DNA from: Acorus gramineus
Lineage: Eukaryota; Streptophyta; Magnoliopsida; Acorales; Acoraceae
DNA: 64,000 nt
Assembly (NCBI GenBank): GCA_030737835.1
Contig: CM060849.1
Coordinates: 6,076,001-6,140,000, forward strand
Direction of reading: 5' to 3'
In this document: one piece after another, positions 1 to 10,871 of the stretch
How positions within the stretch are numbered: position 1 is the first letter of the stretch
Layout of the letters: each line of letters begins with the position of its first letter
Made by a program: the position numbers and the translations under genes
Notes under the pieces: generated by a model
What the model saw: only the letters and a program-made list of their open reading frames with translations
What the model was told of the DNA's origin: nothing
Database searches by the model: none

Positions 1-106
1 GTGCATATAGCGCCTCCCAACTGGGTTGGGTTGTCCCACTCACCAATAACCGGGTCGTCGCGCGACCGTCCGTCAAGATCTGCAAGACAGGGTAATCAAC
101 TCGGTG
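1..106 (-). mobile_element. Family A LTR fragment, reverse orientation
   Basis: This stretch is the reverse complement of the middle of the family A LTR (compare 6030-6145 in the forward copy and 37150-37265 in a reverse copy). It includes the block containing ACTGGGTTGGGTTGTCCCAC and the block around GATCTGCAAGACAGG. It stops abruptly near 106, where forward-oriented LTR sequence begins. The left end lies outside the window. Confidence 0.85.
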
Positions 107-801
107 AGGGTGAGGGTGTATGGATGTGTATGGATGATTATCAGTCCCAATATCCTATGTCACCTATTGAGGGGTGAGGGTGAGGGTGTATGGATGTCTT
201 TGGATGATTACAAGTCCCAATATCCTATGTCACCTATTGAGGGGTGAGGGTGAGGGTGTGGTGGTTCGGCGATGTACGAACTACTGGATTTATGTTGTTA
301 TGCCACTTTGAGGCTAGTTATTGATTAATTGTGGTTAATATATCTGTGATGCATGGGTTGTGCTGTTCACTGAGCGTGTGGCTCACCCCTCGCATAATAT
401 TTTTCTCCAGAGTCATCTGAGTCGGAACTGAAGGAAGAGCTCCCCGAGGGACTTCATCAGTAGCGGAGTAGCGCCACGTCCCGCGAGTATCAGAGGCTAT
501 CAGCATCCCTTGTGATTGTATGTATTATATTCCGTGCTTGGGCACACGTTTGTATTGTATTTGGATGTTATTGTATATATTGGCTCTCACAGGACAAATG
601 ATTATGTATCGAGTCTGTAATATGTTTTTGGATTACAGATTCAGTCTTTTAGCTTCCGCTTTTGGTGTATATATCATGTCAGCCCTGCTTTTGTTGTCTG
701 TGTTGTCATTTTAGCTGTTGTGTGAGTATGTTATTGAACTCCTGTTTAGACTGATATCATATATACAGTTGCCGCGTACCGGGGACGCCCGGGGCGTGAC
801 A
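107..801 (+). mobile_element. Family A LTR, 3' part, forward orientation
   Basis: This is the R-U5 end of a family A LTR in forward orientation. It ends at 801 with GGGGCGTGACA, as the other copies do. It carries three tandem copies of the module that ends in a TGAGGG-type repeat, followed by the typical stretch ending in the CCGGGGACG box. No primer site follows, so this is a solo or broken LTR, joined to an inverted piece at about 106. The small ORFs inside it are shadows. Confidence 0.85.
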
Positions 802-853
802 CTTATACATCGCAAATAATGATAACAATCATTCATAATAATTAAATGTATAG

Positions 854-1165
854 GTCAAATCCACCCATGCTTCACATCATAGGTGTTATAACTCATACAG
901 CATAAGCAATGGCAAACAATATAATAAAAATATACAAGTCACGCTCACCCATGTCCCATACCATGGGTGATTCGATTTGTACAGAACAAGCAATGACATT
1001 ACAAGCAACCAAATTCTTAAGTCAAGCCCACCTATGTCCCATACCATAGGTGGTCCAACTAATATAATGCAAACATTGGCAATAGCAAAAACAATCATGT
1101 CAAACAATTTCATACATAATTGTACAAGTTAGGCTCATCTACATTCTATACCATAAATGATTCAA
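854..1165. repeat. Tandem repeat with palindromic units (about 84 bp)
   Basis: Four degenerate units lie at about 862, 946, 1029 and 1136; the first three are spaced 84 and 83 bp. Each is centred on an imperfect palindrome, for example CACCCATG at 946-953 with CATGGGTG at 962-969, and CACCTATG at 1029-1036 with CATAGGTG at 1045-1052. The fourth unit is decayed. No coding capacity is evident. Confidence 0.7.
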
Positions 1166-2642
1166 TTTGTACCGTCAACATAGAGGCAATAATAATGACA
1201 ACAAGATGAAAATAAAGATATTTACAATCTTTAGAATTTATATATATATAAGAAAATCATCTACTCATATGGACATTCACGGATTGATTGAACCATCCGC
1301 AACACTATACAAAACATGGAAAACATCCTAATTAAATTTTGAATACATGGCCATATTGAACAACTTGAAAATATCGGTTGTTAAGGCATGCCTCTCATGT
1401 GAGCACGCTTCGACGTATATTTAGTATGAGCGATCATCTACCACATAGTGCTCTTACATAGAATGACAGCTAATAAGAATGTAAATCCTATATGCATCAA
1501 TCATAATTGACTGAACTCATCTTAGGCTTCAAAAGAATGACTCTCATACTGGCTTATCTTGAGGCTCTAACAATTTTTTTTTTTTACAATGAACCAAAAT
1601 AACTAAGCTCCAAAAGATAGGGTATCCAAAAACTCTGGTGGGATATCCTAAGATCCAATAATGCAATCTAAACTCTTAAAGATATAGCTAGATTTATATG
1701 CGTGCTAAATGCACATGAACCTGAATTATAATATCGAAATGCATAGCATAATGTAGAAAAGTATTTAGCATATTAAATATTGTATATATAAAATAAAACC
1801 TTCATGATAAACAATTATGAATAATGTATTAAAAGAATTTAAAGCTCATTCCATTTAATATATTGCACAATAAATTTGTAAGCCATGTAAAATATAGATA
1901 GAGTTACATTGTAATAAAATTAATGTGATAATTATGTAGAGAGTTGAATTAAGAAAGATCAAGTAATTATCTTTATTTTTGAATTATTAAGATTTGAATA
2001 CATCATATTTCGTGGGTCTATCGATTTATTTCGTGTGAGCTTTTGCTCTATAACGTTGAATTTCATATGCCAATGATATTTATTGTGATAAATTTGCATG
2101 ATTTGGATATTTTTTTTCATATTGGTCAAATTGCATTTTTATTAAATAAAATTGCATGATTTAATTCATTCATTATGTCATTTAAAATAGCATGTATTAT
2201 GCTATTCATGTTTCAAGAATTAATGTAATACATTTTCTAATGCTTATGTTTTTGAAATAATATTTGGATTAAGGATTATCATTTTTTATATTTTTGGAAA
2301 AATTTAGGACTAGTGGAGACAACCTAGTCCTAGGTGATTTTATTAAGATGCACATCATAGCATATTTCAGGAATAAATCCCCCCCGTTGTATTTCGCCTT
2401 TGGGGAGGAAGGTCTAGGACTCGAAGAGTCCCAAGATCGGTGAGGGGTGTGGTAAAGCATTCCTTGTAGCGGCGGATTCCTTTGTTTGGAGTTTGCAGCA
2501 ACCAGGGCATCCTGTGCTGGTGTTCTCGTAGTGATGGCAGCGGCGACCCATCAGCGTCTTCTAGATCCGACGTCTCCTCGAGGGAGCTTTTTGAGCGATT
2601 TAGTCGCTTGGGGCTTGACACACCTGTTTTGGGGAAATGGTT
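1166..2642. other. AT-rich non-coding stretch
   Basis: I see no gene here. The sequence is strongly AT-rich with short A and T runs. Its last 300 bp (about 2340-2642) are less AT-rich and may be the upstream part of the family C LTR that follows, but no second copy is available to place that LTR's start. Confidence 0.5.
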
Positions 2643-3450
2643 CTTCCGATTGAGAACCCGACCGGTCATATCATTTAAACCTCATGATTTCTACAACGCG
2701 GGCCAAGGATTGGGCCACATGATTGCTTTAAAATATTTTTTTTTTTAAGCTCATGAATTTATATTGATTTATTAAAGGAAATTCTTGTTTTTAATATAAC
2801 TTTATTTTATATATATATATGATTGTATCATTTAACTCATGCTTTTTCTTGTGTGGGCCAAGGATTGGGCCATGTGCTTGCATTAAAATGTTTTTTTTAA
2901 GTTCATGATTTTAAATCGATTTAATAAAATAAAAGATTTATTAAAAGAAATTCTGAATTTTATATAACTTATTTTTATATATAACTGTCACGTGAAGTAA
3001 TTTGTCAATGGGCTTATTCACTGAGTTAATCGCTCACCCTTTTCGATATGGGCTGGTTGTTTCATAACCAGGTATCGCATATTCTGAGGATCAAAGTGAA
3101 GTTTGGGCATTTCGCATCTTCAAGGAATATCTTCGAAGTAGTGGTTCGAGAACAAATTATAGTTGTGATCGACCATTTGGGTTTGCTCAGTTTAGATGGC
3201 TCCCACAGGGGTGGTTTATTGTGTATTTTCTTTTTAGTATCTTGTTTTCGCAAAACTCTGATATTTTATAAGACCATTGGTGATTTAAAACCATTGGATA
3301 TTATTTATTTTATTATCATTTGTTTTATTATATTTGTATCATCAAAAAAAAAAAAAAATGAGCTGCAAATTTTGGTCTTATATTTGGATTAAGTTTAGTA
3401 GCGACTCATTTACCGTCCGATAAACGGTTAGGTAAATGTGGGGCGTTACA
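2643..3450 (+). mobile_element. LTR-like arm, family C, forward (left arm of palindrome)
   Basis: This arm is an inverted copy of 3580-4351. Its 3' end, GTGGGGCGTTACA at 3450, looks like the end of a gypsy LTR. The facing copy has the same end directly followed by a primer-binding site. The arm contains an internal tandem duplication of about 158 bp, seen in the repeated GGGCCAAGGATTGGGCCA at about 2700 and 2857. The ORF at 3048-3392 lies in the LTR and is mirrored in the other arm, so it is not treated as a gene. The LTR's own 5' end is not defined. Confidence 0.7.
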
Positions 3451-3579
3451 ACTACAATCCTTTGCTGTCATAAAAAAATTCTAAATGAAACAACAAACGT
3501 CACAAATAATAACACTTTTTATTTTTCCTAGACACAAACTCTAACCTAGGCTCCGACAGGACGTGGCTCTGATACCATC
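3451..3579 (-). mobile_element. Family C leader with primer-binding site
   Basis: This is the spacer between the two inverted LTR arms. Read on the minus strand, 3577-3565 is TGGTATCAGAGCC, the initiator-Met-tRNA primer site of plant gypsy and copia elements, placed two bases after the LTR end at 3580. The rest is the untranslated leader of that element, which then runs straight into the end of the oppositely oriented LTR at 3450. No gag remains. Confidence 0.75.
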
Positions 3580-4351
3580 TGTAACGCCCCACATTTACCT
3601 AACCGTTTATCGGACAGTAAATGGCTCGCTACTAAATTTAATCCAAATACAAGACCAAAATTTACAGTTTTTTTTTTATGATACCAATATAATAAAACAG
3701 ATGATAATAAAATAAATAATATCCAATGGTTTTAAATCACCAATGGCCTTATAAAATATCAGAGTTTTGCGGAAACAAGATACTAAAAAGGAAATACACA
3801 ATAAACCACCCCTGTGAGAGCTATCTAAATTGAATAAACCCAAATAGTCGATCACGACTATAATCTGTTCTCTATCCACTACTTCAAAGATATTCCTGAA
3901 AGATGTGAAAAGCCCAAACTTCATTTTGATCATCGGAATATGCGATACCTGGTTATGAAACAACCAGCCCATATCAAAAAGGATGAGCGATTAACTCAGT
4001 GAATAAGCACATTGACAAATTACTTCACGTCACAGTTATATATAAAAATCAGAATTTCTTTTAATAAATATTTTATTTTATTAAATCAATATAAAATTAT
4101 GAACTAAAAAAAAACATTTTAATGCAAGCACATGGCCCAATCCTTGGCCCACGTCAGAGAAATCATGAGGGTTAAATGGTATATATATATAGTTATATTA
4201 AAAACAAGAATTTCCTTTAATAAATCAATATAAATTCATGAGCTTAAAAAATATATATATATCAATGCAATCACGTGGCCCAATCCTTGGCCCACGTTGT
4301 AGAAATCATGAGGTTTAAATTATATGACCGGGTCAGGTTCTCGATGGGAAG
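3580..4351 (-). mobile_element. LTR-like arm, family C, reverse (right arm of palindrome)
   Basis: This is the reverse-oriented LTR of the element whose primer site lies at 3565-3577. It starts TGTAACGCCCCAC. It matches the left arm inverted over about 770 bp, including both copies of the internal duplication (near 4130 and 4275). Insertion of the family A element at 4352 cuts it off, so its full length is unknown. Confidence 0.75.
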
Positions 4352-7300
4352 TGTTATATATGTGTCACTTTTTAGCCTTCTGGTAACCATTGGAGCATTC
4401 TGGTAGTTTTTGAGTTTTTTTCGTTTTTCGATCGGAACCGCTAAATTTTTGGACTGTTAGCTATCATCCTGAGTTTGAGGACTCCGATTGAAAATCTAAC
4501 TATATATTATGTGTCCTGGTGCCATTTTAAGCCACTCACGAAAATTTCATCGAATTCCGGTAACGTTTCAGAATTTCGTAGTTCCAGGGCGCATCCGGGT
4601 TTTGACCGAACGAGAAGTCATTGGGAGAGTTGACTCGGTCAAAGTGGGCCCATGACTTGGTCAACCCCTTTTGTTTTTTTGTGTGGTTGGGTTGACCCAA
4701 GTCAAATCTCACTTAATCCTCCTTAATCCTCTCTTAAGCCCTAATTAAACCTAGTTAACCCTAATCTAATTGTGTTGACTTATTTAGTGAGCAAGAATCT
4801 CTCCCTCACTATTCATCATCTTCTCCAAATTGTTTTCTCTCTCCCCCTCTCTCTTTTTCCACCTTTTACCCTAGTTAGAGAGCTTGGACCTCAAAACCCA
4901 AAGAAGAGAAAGGTAAGGGGAGCTCCCGATCTATCCACCGGTGGTTTCGGATTCGAGTTCCGGTGTGTTTAGCCCCTTCTCACCCCCTCTTTTCTCCTCT
5001 TTTCTCCTAGGAAGAGCTCGGTGGTGGTGGCCTTGGAGGAGGTGTTTCGGTGCGCGGAGAGCAACCGAACTTCCCTTCCTTCCCTTCCTTCCTTCCTTGG
5101 GTAAGCTCTCTTTCCTTCCTTTTCTTGCTTAGATGCTTGTTAGGAGGGTGGTTTTGGGTGTGAGTGGCCGTTGGCGGCGGTGGGAGGCCGTTGGCGGCGG
5201 TTGGTGGCCATTGGTGGCCGGTGGGAGGTGGTTGGGTGGCTCGGGCGGGCAGGCAGGGCAGGCGGGCTGTCCCGGGTTTGCTGGCAGGCAGGGCAGCGCA
5301 GGCTGGGCTCTTTAAGGCGTGCACGCGCGCGTGCGCGCGGGCGTGCGCTCAGGTGGAGCAAGAGGGTGTGCTGGGCGCTGGACGCTGGGCGATGGTCGCG
5401 GGCGCTGGGCGCGGGCGCGGGCGCTGGACGCCGGGCGATGGTCGCGGGTGCTGGGCGCTGGTCGCAGGTGCTGGGCGCTGGTCGCGGGTGCTAGGCGCTG
5501 GGCGCCGTGCGCGGGTGTGCGCGTGGGGCGCTGCGCAGAGGCGCGGTGCGTGCCGCGCGCAGGGGGCCGCGTACGGGTGCTGCGCGCAGGGCGCCATGCG
5601 GGTGTGCGCGATGGGGCGAGCGGTGGTGCGCACGGGGTGCGCGCGGGGCGAGGCGTTGGGCGCAGGGCGTGCGGATGTGCGCGGTGGGGCGATCCGGTGG
5701 TGCGCGGAGGGTGCGCGCGGGGCAAGGCGATGGGGCGCTGGGCGTGCGGGTGTGCGCACGAGTCGCTGCGCTGGGGGGCAGTGGCGCGTGGTGCACCTGG
5801 GGGGACTTGGCGGAGTGTCCGGGCGTGCGGGCTGGGCTCGGCAGTGCGCTGGGCGCAGGGGCCAGGGCTTGGCTGTGCGCCTGGGGCGGGTGGCAGTGCG
5901 GGCGGCTGCCCGGGGGTTCGGGAGTGAGTCGGGGTGCTCGGACTCGCGTGCGTACAGGCCGTATGTACGCTTGTCCGAGTGTTGGGTATTTTTAGTGTAT
6001 TTTTGTGTATTTTTGTGGTATTTGTGTATTTTACTCACCAAGTCGATTACCCTATCTTTTAGATCTTGATGGACGGTCGCACGACGACCTGGTTATTGGT
6101 GAGTGGGACAACCCAACCCAGTTGGGAGGCGCTATATGCACTTGGGCGTATACCGTCCTCCCCTGGGGCACCGTAGTTAATATTAACTGATTAATATGTA
6201 ATCTTTGTAAGCATGATTAGTGTGTAGAATGCATGCCACCCTAGACTTTGCATGTTAGGGACTTGCACCCTTAGGATATGTGTAAGAGCCGTGCATCCAG
6301 TCACCCTGTGATCATGCTAGGAAAGCCTCGACCTATGCATGCGTCCTATTAGTTTGATTTATTAAATTAAATGCAAACTTAAAATACCTTTCGCATGCCT
6401 TGGGGAATGTTAAGGGGACCTTGCGAGGTCAACTTTGAGACCCAGGCTAGGGTACTCCGTGTTCCTTGTTTGGTTGTCGGGGTGTCCTATATCGGGACCT
6501 CAGGTTGCCCTCCCAAGGTTTCTTTTCCTCTTTATGCTAATATATATTCCCCGCATCTTAGTTATGCGCCCTGGAGGAATTCTGAGGAATTCAAGACATT
6601 AGAGTTGTTGAGATGTGTTGTCGGCGGATCCGAGTGGATCATATGCGCATGGATAGGCTGTTCTGTTCCCTTCGTTGGATCCGTGTAGAGACTGCCCCGG
6701 CGTTAGAAAGGCTGTCCCGTGCAGGGGCTCCCATCAGTAGGCACCTCCTGATTTGGGAAGGACTGTGCTGAATGTGGGAGTGGCCAAGCGGCCTACGGAG
6801 TGGGGAGAGACTATCGGTGGACCAAGGGTGACCAACAGCCTAGTCAGTCCCAATATCCTTTGTCACCTATTGAGGGGTGAGGGTGAGGGTGTGGTGGGCC
6901 GGCGATGTGGTGACCCACTGGATTGTGTGAGGATGATTATCAGCCTATTAAGTCCCAATATCCTTTGTCACCTATTGAGGGGTGAGGGTGAGGGTGAGGG
7001 TGTGGTGGTTCGGCGATGTAACGAACCACCGGATTTGTGTAGTTCCTGCCACTTTGAGGCTATCGATTTGATTAAATGTGGTTAATATAAATTGTGATGC
7101 ATGGGTTGTGCTATTCACTGAGCGTGTGGCTCACCCCTCCCATAATATTTTTCTCCAGTGATTGCGGAGGCGGACTTGAAGGAGGAGCTCCCCGAGAGAC
7201 TGCACCATTAGCGGAGTAGCGCCACGTCCCGCGAGTTTTTGAGGCCATCAGCATCCTTTTTTATTGTATGTGTGTATATTGGCTCTCACAGGACATATGA

Positions 7301-7505
7301 TTATGTATCGAGTCTGTAGTATGTTTTGGATTACAGACTCAGTCTTTTAGCTTCCGCTATCTGTGTATATATCATGTCAGCCTTGCTTTTATTTGTGTTG
7401 TCATTTTAGTTGTTGTTTAGAGTATTTTATTGATCTCCTGTATAGACTGCTGATATCATGTATACACTTGCCGCGTCCCGGGGACGGCCGCCCTGGGGCG
7501 TGACA
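4352..7505 (+). mobile_element. Family A 5' LTR (copy A2)
   Basis: This is a complete LTR of 3154 bp. It starts TGTTATATATGTGTCAC and ends GGGGCGTGACA, and is followed by a primer-binding site. Its parts, in order, are an AT-rich U3; a region near 4790-5130 matching the start of transcription in other copies; a GC-rich core at about 5160-5950; the block with GAGTGGGACAACCCAACCCA; two tandem TGAGGG-type modules at about 6840 and 6950; and the U5 end. The long overlapping ORFs on both strands at 5007-6069 are compositional artefacts. Confidence 0.92.
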
Positions 7506-7510
7506 AAAGT

Positions 7511-7523
7511 TGGTATCAGAGCC
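7511..7523 (+). other. Primer-binding site (initiator Met-tRNA)
   Basis: TGGTATCAGAGCC lies five bases after the LTR end. It is complementary to the 3' end of plant initiator methionine tRNA and would prime minus-strand synthesis. The same motif sits at the same distance in the other family A elements. Confidence 0.9.
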
Positions 7524-7625
7524 TTGTCCTGTCAGAGCCAATTGTCTTCTTTTTCGTAGAGATGAGTCCTAGGATTTCTATATGAGTATTCTGATCCTAG
7601 TGTCTGGTTTTCTTAGGTTGCTGAT

Positions 7626-8675
7626 ATGCCTCCTCGCAAAGGACGGCGCGGACGTGGTCCCTCTCGACCTTTGGAGGTTTCCGGATGCTATTGGAGAGTC
7701 CTCAGCTGTGAGGCCAGGATTGGCGCAGGAGCCTCCTGCCTGGGAGCGCGCATTTGGGCGGATAGCAGACTTGGTGGAGACGCAGACCTGGGCATTGGAG
7801 GCCCAGACCAGAGTATTGGCAGATCAGGCACAGGAGATTCAGGAGCTGCGGGCGGCCCGCGAGGCAGTTCCGCAGGTTCCCTTGGTGGCAGATCCACCTG
7901 TGGTACCCGATGTACCCCCAGTTCCCGTGGTGGTTCCGGCGGTCAGAGTTCAGGATCCCCAGGAGAGGAAGGTGGGGCTAGAGGCTGCAGCGCGGGTGCA
8001 GCAGAGTGGCCTCGCAGCCTTTTTGAAGCTCCATCCTCCCGAGTTCCAGAGTCAGACGGTGGATCCCCTTGCTCCAGAGAGATGGTTGATGGAGGTGGAT
8101 GCGATCTTCTCGACCATGCTTTGCACCGACCGCCAGCGAGTCTCCCTGGCCACTTTTATGCTGAAGGGTAGCGCCGCCGACTGGTGGGCTACTAGATCAG
8201 TGGACATCCCGGAGGGAGTGGAGCAGCTTTCATGGACGGGGTTCCGGAGGTATTTCTTGGAGGAGTGCTTCCCATTCTCGACGCGCCAGATAGTGATCCA
8301 GGAGTTTGAGCAGCTGACGCAGGGCTCTATGTCTGTCGCTGACTACTCCACGCGCTTCACGAGACTGTCCAGATTCGCTCCAGCTTTGGTGATGGACGAG
8401 GAGACGAGGTGCCGTCGATTCGAGCTTGGTCTCAGCAGCGCCATTCGGGTGCATGTTACCTCCCAGGCATTCACGAGGTACTCTGACTTGGTGTCTCGAG
8501 CGAAGACAGTCGAGCGAGACCTCGGGATCCTCGTGAGGGCTTCGACCCCTTCGGCAGATCAGAGACCACCCAGGAGCCAGGACCATGGACAACACAAGAA
8601 GAAGAGGCCCCGCTTTGATCAGTCAGCGGCTGCCTCTCCTCCAGCAGATGCGGTGCCAGTGCGAGGTCCAGCACC
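7626..8675 (+). pseudogene. gag of family A element A2, frameshifted and truncated
   Basis: This is the capsid-type Gag of a Ty3/gypsy chromovirus. The start is the ATG at 7626 (MPPRKGRRGRG), conserved in the copies at 29381 and 47273. A small deletion near 7683 shifts the frame; the rest continues in another frame through the coiled-coil region (about 7770-7860) and the retrotransposon Gag domain with LHPPEF, DRQRVSLATFMLKG and DWW motifs. Homology stops at 8675, before the zinc knuckle, and unrelated sequence follows. Protease, RT and integrase are missing, so the copy cannot move on its own. The GC content is much higher than in the flanks. Confidence 0.9.
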
Positions 8676-9749
8676 AAAACTTCCTGGGCTTCATCCCCTA
8701 ACCACTTTTTTGGATAGAGAGATATTACTAGTCAACTAACCAAAATTTTGGTTTGCAATATGATTTATGTGATGCCACATAACATGAACCAGTTGTACTC
8801 CCCCCTATGGTGAATGGATATCTGAACTGTCAAGGATATTTTCACATCCCTCTAAATCGTGATGTGAGGTTCAAAGGAACAAAAGCTCCAAAGTCATGCA
8901 GAAATCATTATGGAATATGAAAGGGATCCTCTAATTCAACCTTTGGTGGTGGTCTCTACCAAAAGTGTGCGTACGGCAGAATTTTCACTGGCTCTGTAAA
9001 GCAAAGAGCCTCCACAGTCCACACACACAACAATTTTCCAGTCTTGAATACTAAATGGTATACAAATTTATCAAAAGAAACTCCAAGATTTGTTGAACAA
9101 AGTAGAAGTGACAAGTTCAAAAGGATATATATGATTTGTCATAATCTATGCATATAGGTTAACAAAGCCAGGTGACTGGTCTGGGTGGATATACAAGGCC
9201 TGCAGTTCTGATCTTATTCGCGCCTTTAAAAGAAAAAGAAAGAGAAAAAGATCGTTCAGGACAACAACTTCTTGGTCCACTATTACAAGACTAAAGCGCG
9301 TTCCAAAACACTTTCCAGGTCTTCGATCGATCGTCGCCAGACTTGACAATTCAGGTCTCCATGATAACAGTAGATAAGTAGATGTGCAGGTGGAAGTGGA
9401 GTGCATGCTTTCTCAATTAGTTTAATTGTGTGTGTTCCAGCTCCCTTTCAAACACTTTGCAGTTGTGTGTTCACATTTTTGGTAAGGTATGAACACTGCC
9501 TACTTCAAAGTAGATTTAGAATATTTATATATATATTTGGTTAGGTTACATAACAATTTCTATGAAACGCATGAAAATAAAGAGAAAATCAGTGGGTCTG
9601 CACCTCAACTACGCTTTGGTGCCTGACCACCTTTCGCAACAACTCCTTAAGTCAGTGTCACTCAGAGCTGATTGTTGGGTTTTTATGTCTTGTGTTCTGC
9701 TTTTTGAATAGCAAGGAAGAACTAAAGATGAGTTGTCACACAAGAAAAA
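8676..9749. other. Non-coding stretch, nothing recognised
   Basis: Sequence downstream of the truncated gag. Only short ORFs occur (for example the minus-strand one at 9146-9406), without a recognisable family. No pol remnant, 3' LTR or further part of the C element is visible, so a deletion has probably removed the rest of the A2 element. Confidence 0.5.
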
Positions 9750-10871
9750 CATTGGCGGAGTGAGCATTTTTAAGAAAGGGGTCTAATATGACTTATATAA
9801 ATATTTTCTAAAGTCATGTAATTTATTTTTTAATTTTAGTAGCTTAAAAATGAATATGTATAATATAAAATAAAGATATTCACATAAAACATATAACTGA
9901 ATAATTCTGAAATATAATTATTATATTTTAAAACGATACGTCAAATTTCATATCGATGATTTACAAAAAAAAATATCAAAATATAAATTTCATATCTTTA
10001 AATTTGATCTCGACGAGGCTTCATATTCTAAAAATGTTGAATGATTTAATTATTTTAGATATTTACATAAATATTTTAAACTTTAAATAAAATAGTAACA
10101 ATGTCAATATGATAAAAGAGAAAAATTATATAACTTCGAAGTGTTGATGGAGTAGAGGAAATGATTACCGATTGTAGATTCCAGATTGTGGGACGGTTTA
10201 ATATAACAAAAAGTAAAAATTATGAATTCTTTTAGAAATGGAGATTGATATTAGGAATAATCGAAATACAACAAAAAGATAAAAAATGATTAAATAATCT
10301 ATTTTTTTTTAAGATGGGTGCCTGAGTGGGAACGCTAGGAGTGAAGTTCGTGTCTCTATGGCTGTTTGTGGAATATGGATATTGAAAGAGGCTTATGGGT
10401 CAATGAAAAAATAAAATCAAAATGGATTTTTGTTTTATTTGGAGGGGGGAGAGTTATTTAAAATAAGGGGAAAAGGCACACCAAAAACGTGGATGGTCTA
10501 GATGGCTCATGAGTGATTTTTTTTTTTGTTAGTGTTGGGTTGTTATTGTTTAGAAAATTTTATATGGAGGTAAAGCGTATGACCTATAGACCTTAATTAA
10601 AATTAATCTACCACCTAAAAATTAAAAGAGTTTAGAATTAAATAAAAAAAATTCAGGATTCTATCAGCGGATTAATCAACGTGAATCATGGTCTCATGGG
10701 TATTTTTTTTATTTGTTTTATTCCCTGATTTTGCATGGTGGGTGGGCTGTTGTTGGCCTTTGTTGATTGGTTTTGGTTGTGGTTATTGAATAGGTCATGG
10801 CCTCATGAAAGTTCAAGGGGGGCATCCCCCCCCCCCCCCCCCCCCCCCGGCCTCAAGTGACTCCACCACTA
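9750..10871. mobile_element. Non-autonomous hAT-type element (1.1 kb)
   Basis: The ends form imperfect terminal inverted repeats: CATTGGCGGAGTGAGC at the left and, on the other strand, TAGTGGTGGAGTCAC at the right. They resemble the CAGTGGCGGA-type ends common in plant hAT elements. They are flanked by AAGAAAAA (9742-9749) and GAGAAAAA (10872-10879), an 8-bp target-site duplication with one mismatch. The body is AT-rich with no transposase ORF and contains a run of 23 C at 10826-10848. Confidence 0.6.
10826..10848. repeat. Homopolymer C tract (23 C)
   Basis: An uninterrupted run of 23 cytosines near the right end of the hAT-type element. Its true length may vary between individuals or be misjudged by sequencing. 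Confidence 0.85.

Noticed and set aside
140..290. Telomere-like GGGTGA repeats
   Set aside because: Plant telomeres are TTTAGGG arrays. These are short TGAGGG runs that occur at fixed places in every family A LTR.
5007..6069. Overlapping ORFs of 100-300 codons on both strands, rich in Ala, Arg, Gly, Pro
   Set aside because: They fall in the GC-rich LTR core. The same region in the other copies gives different, frame-shifted proteins, and neither strand is conserved at the protein level. Absence of AT-rich stop codons explains the openness.
6753..7085. ORFs translating the TGAGGG module (also near 24102, 39963, 47913 and 54924)
   Set aside because: The module is a tandem repeat in the LTR R-U5 region, with different unit numbers and frames between copies.
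7506..7530. Possible tRNA gene fragment
   Set aside because: Only the 13-base complement of the tRNA 3' end is present, at a primer-binding site; no tRNA body. I found no tRNA, rRNA or snRNA gene in the window.
9146..9406. Minus-strand ORF of 86 codons
   Set aside because: No motif, no neighbours and low-complexity Leu/Phe runs. Not enough to call a gene.
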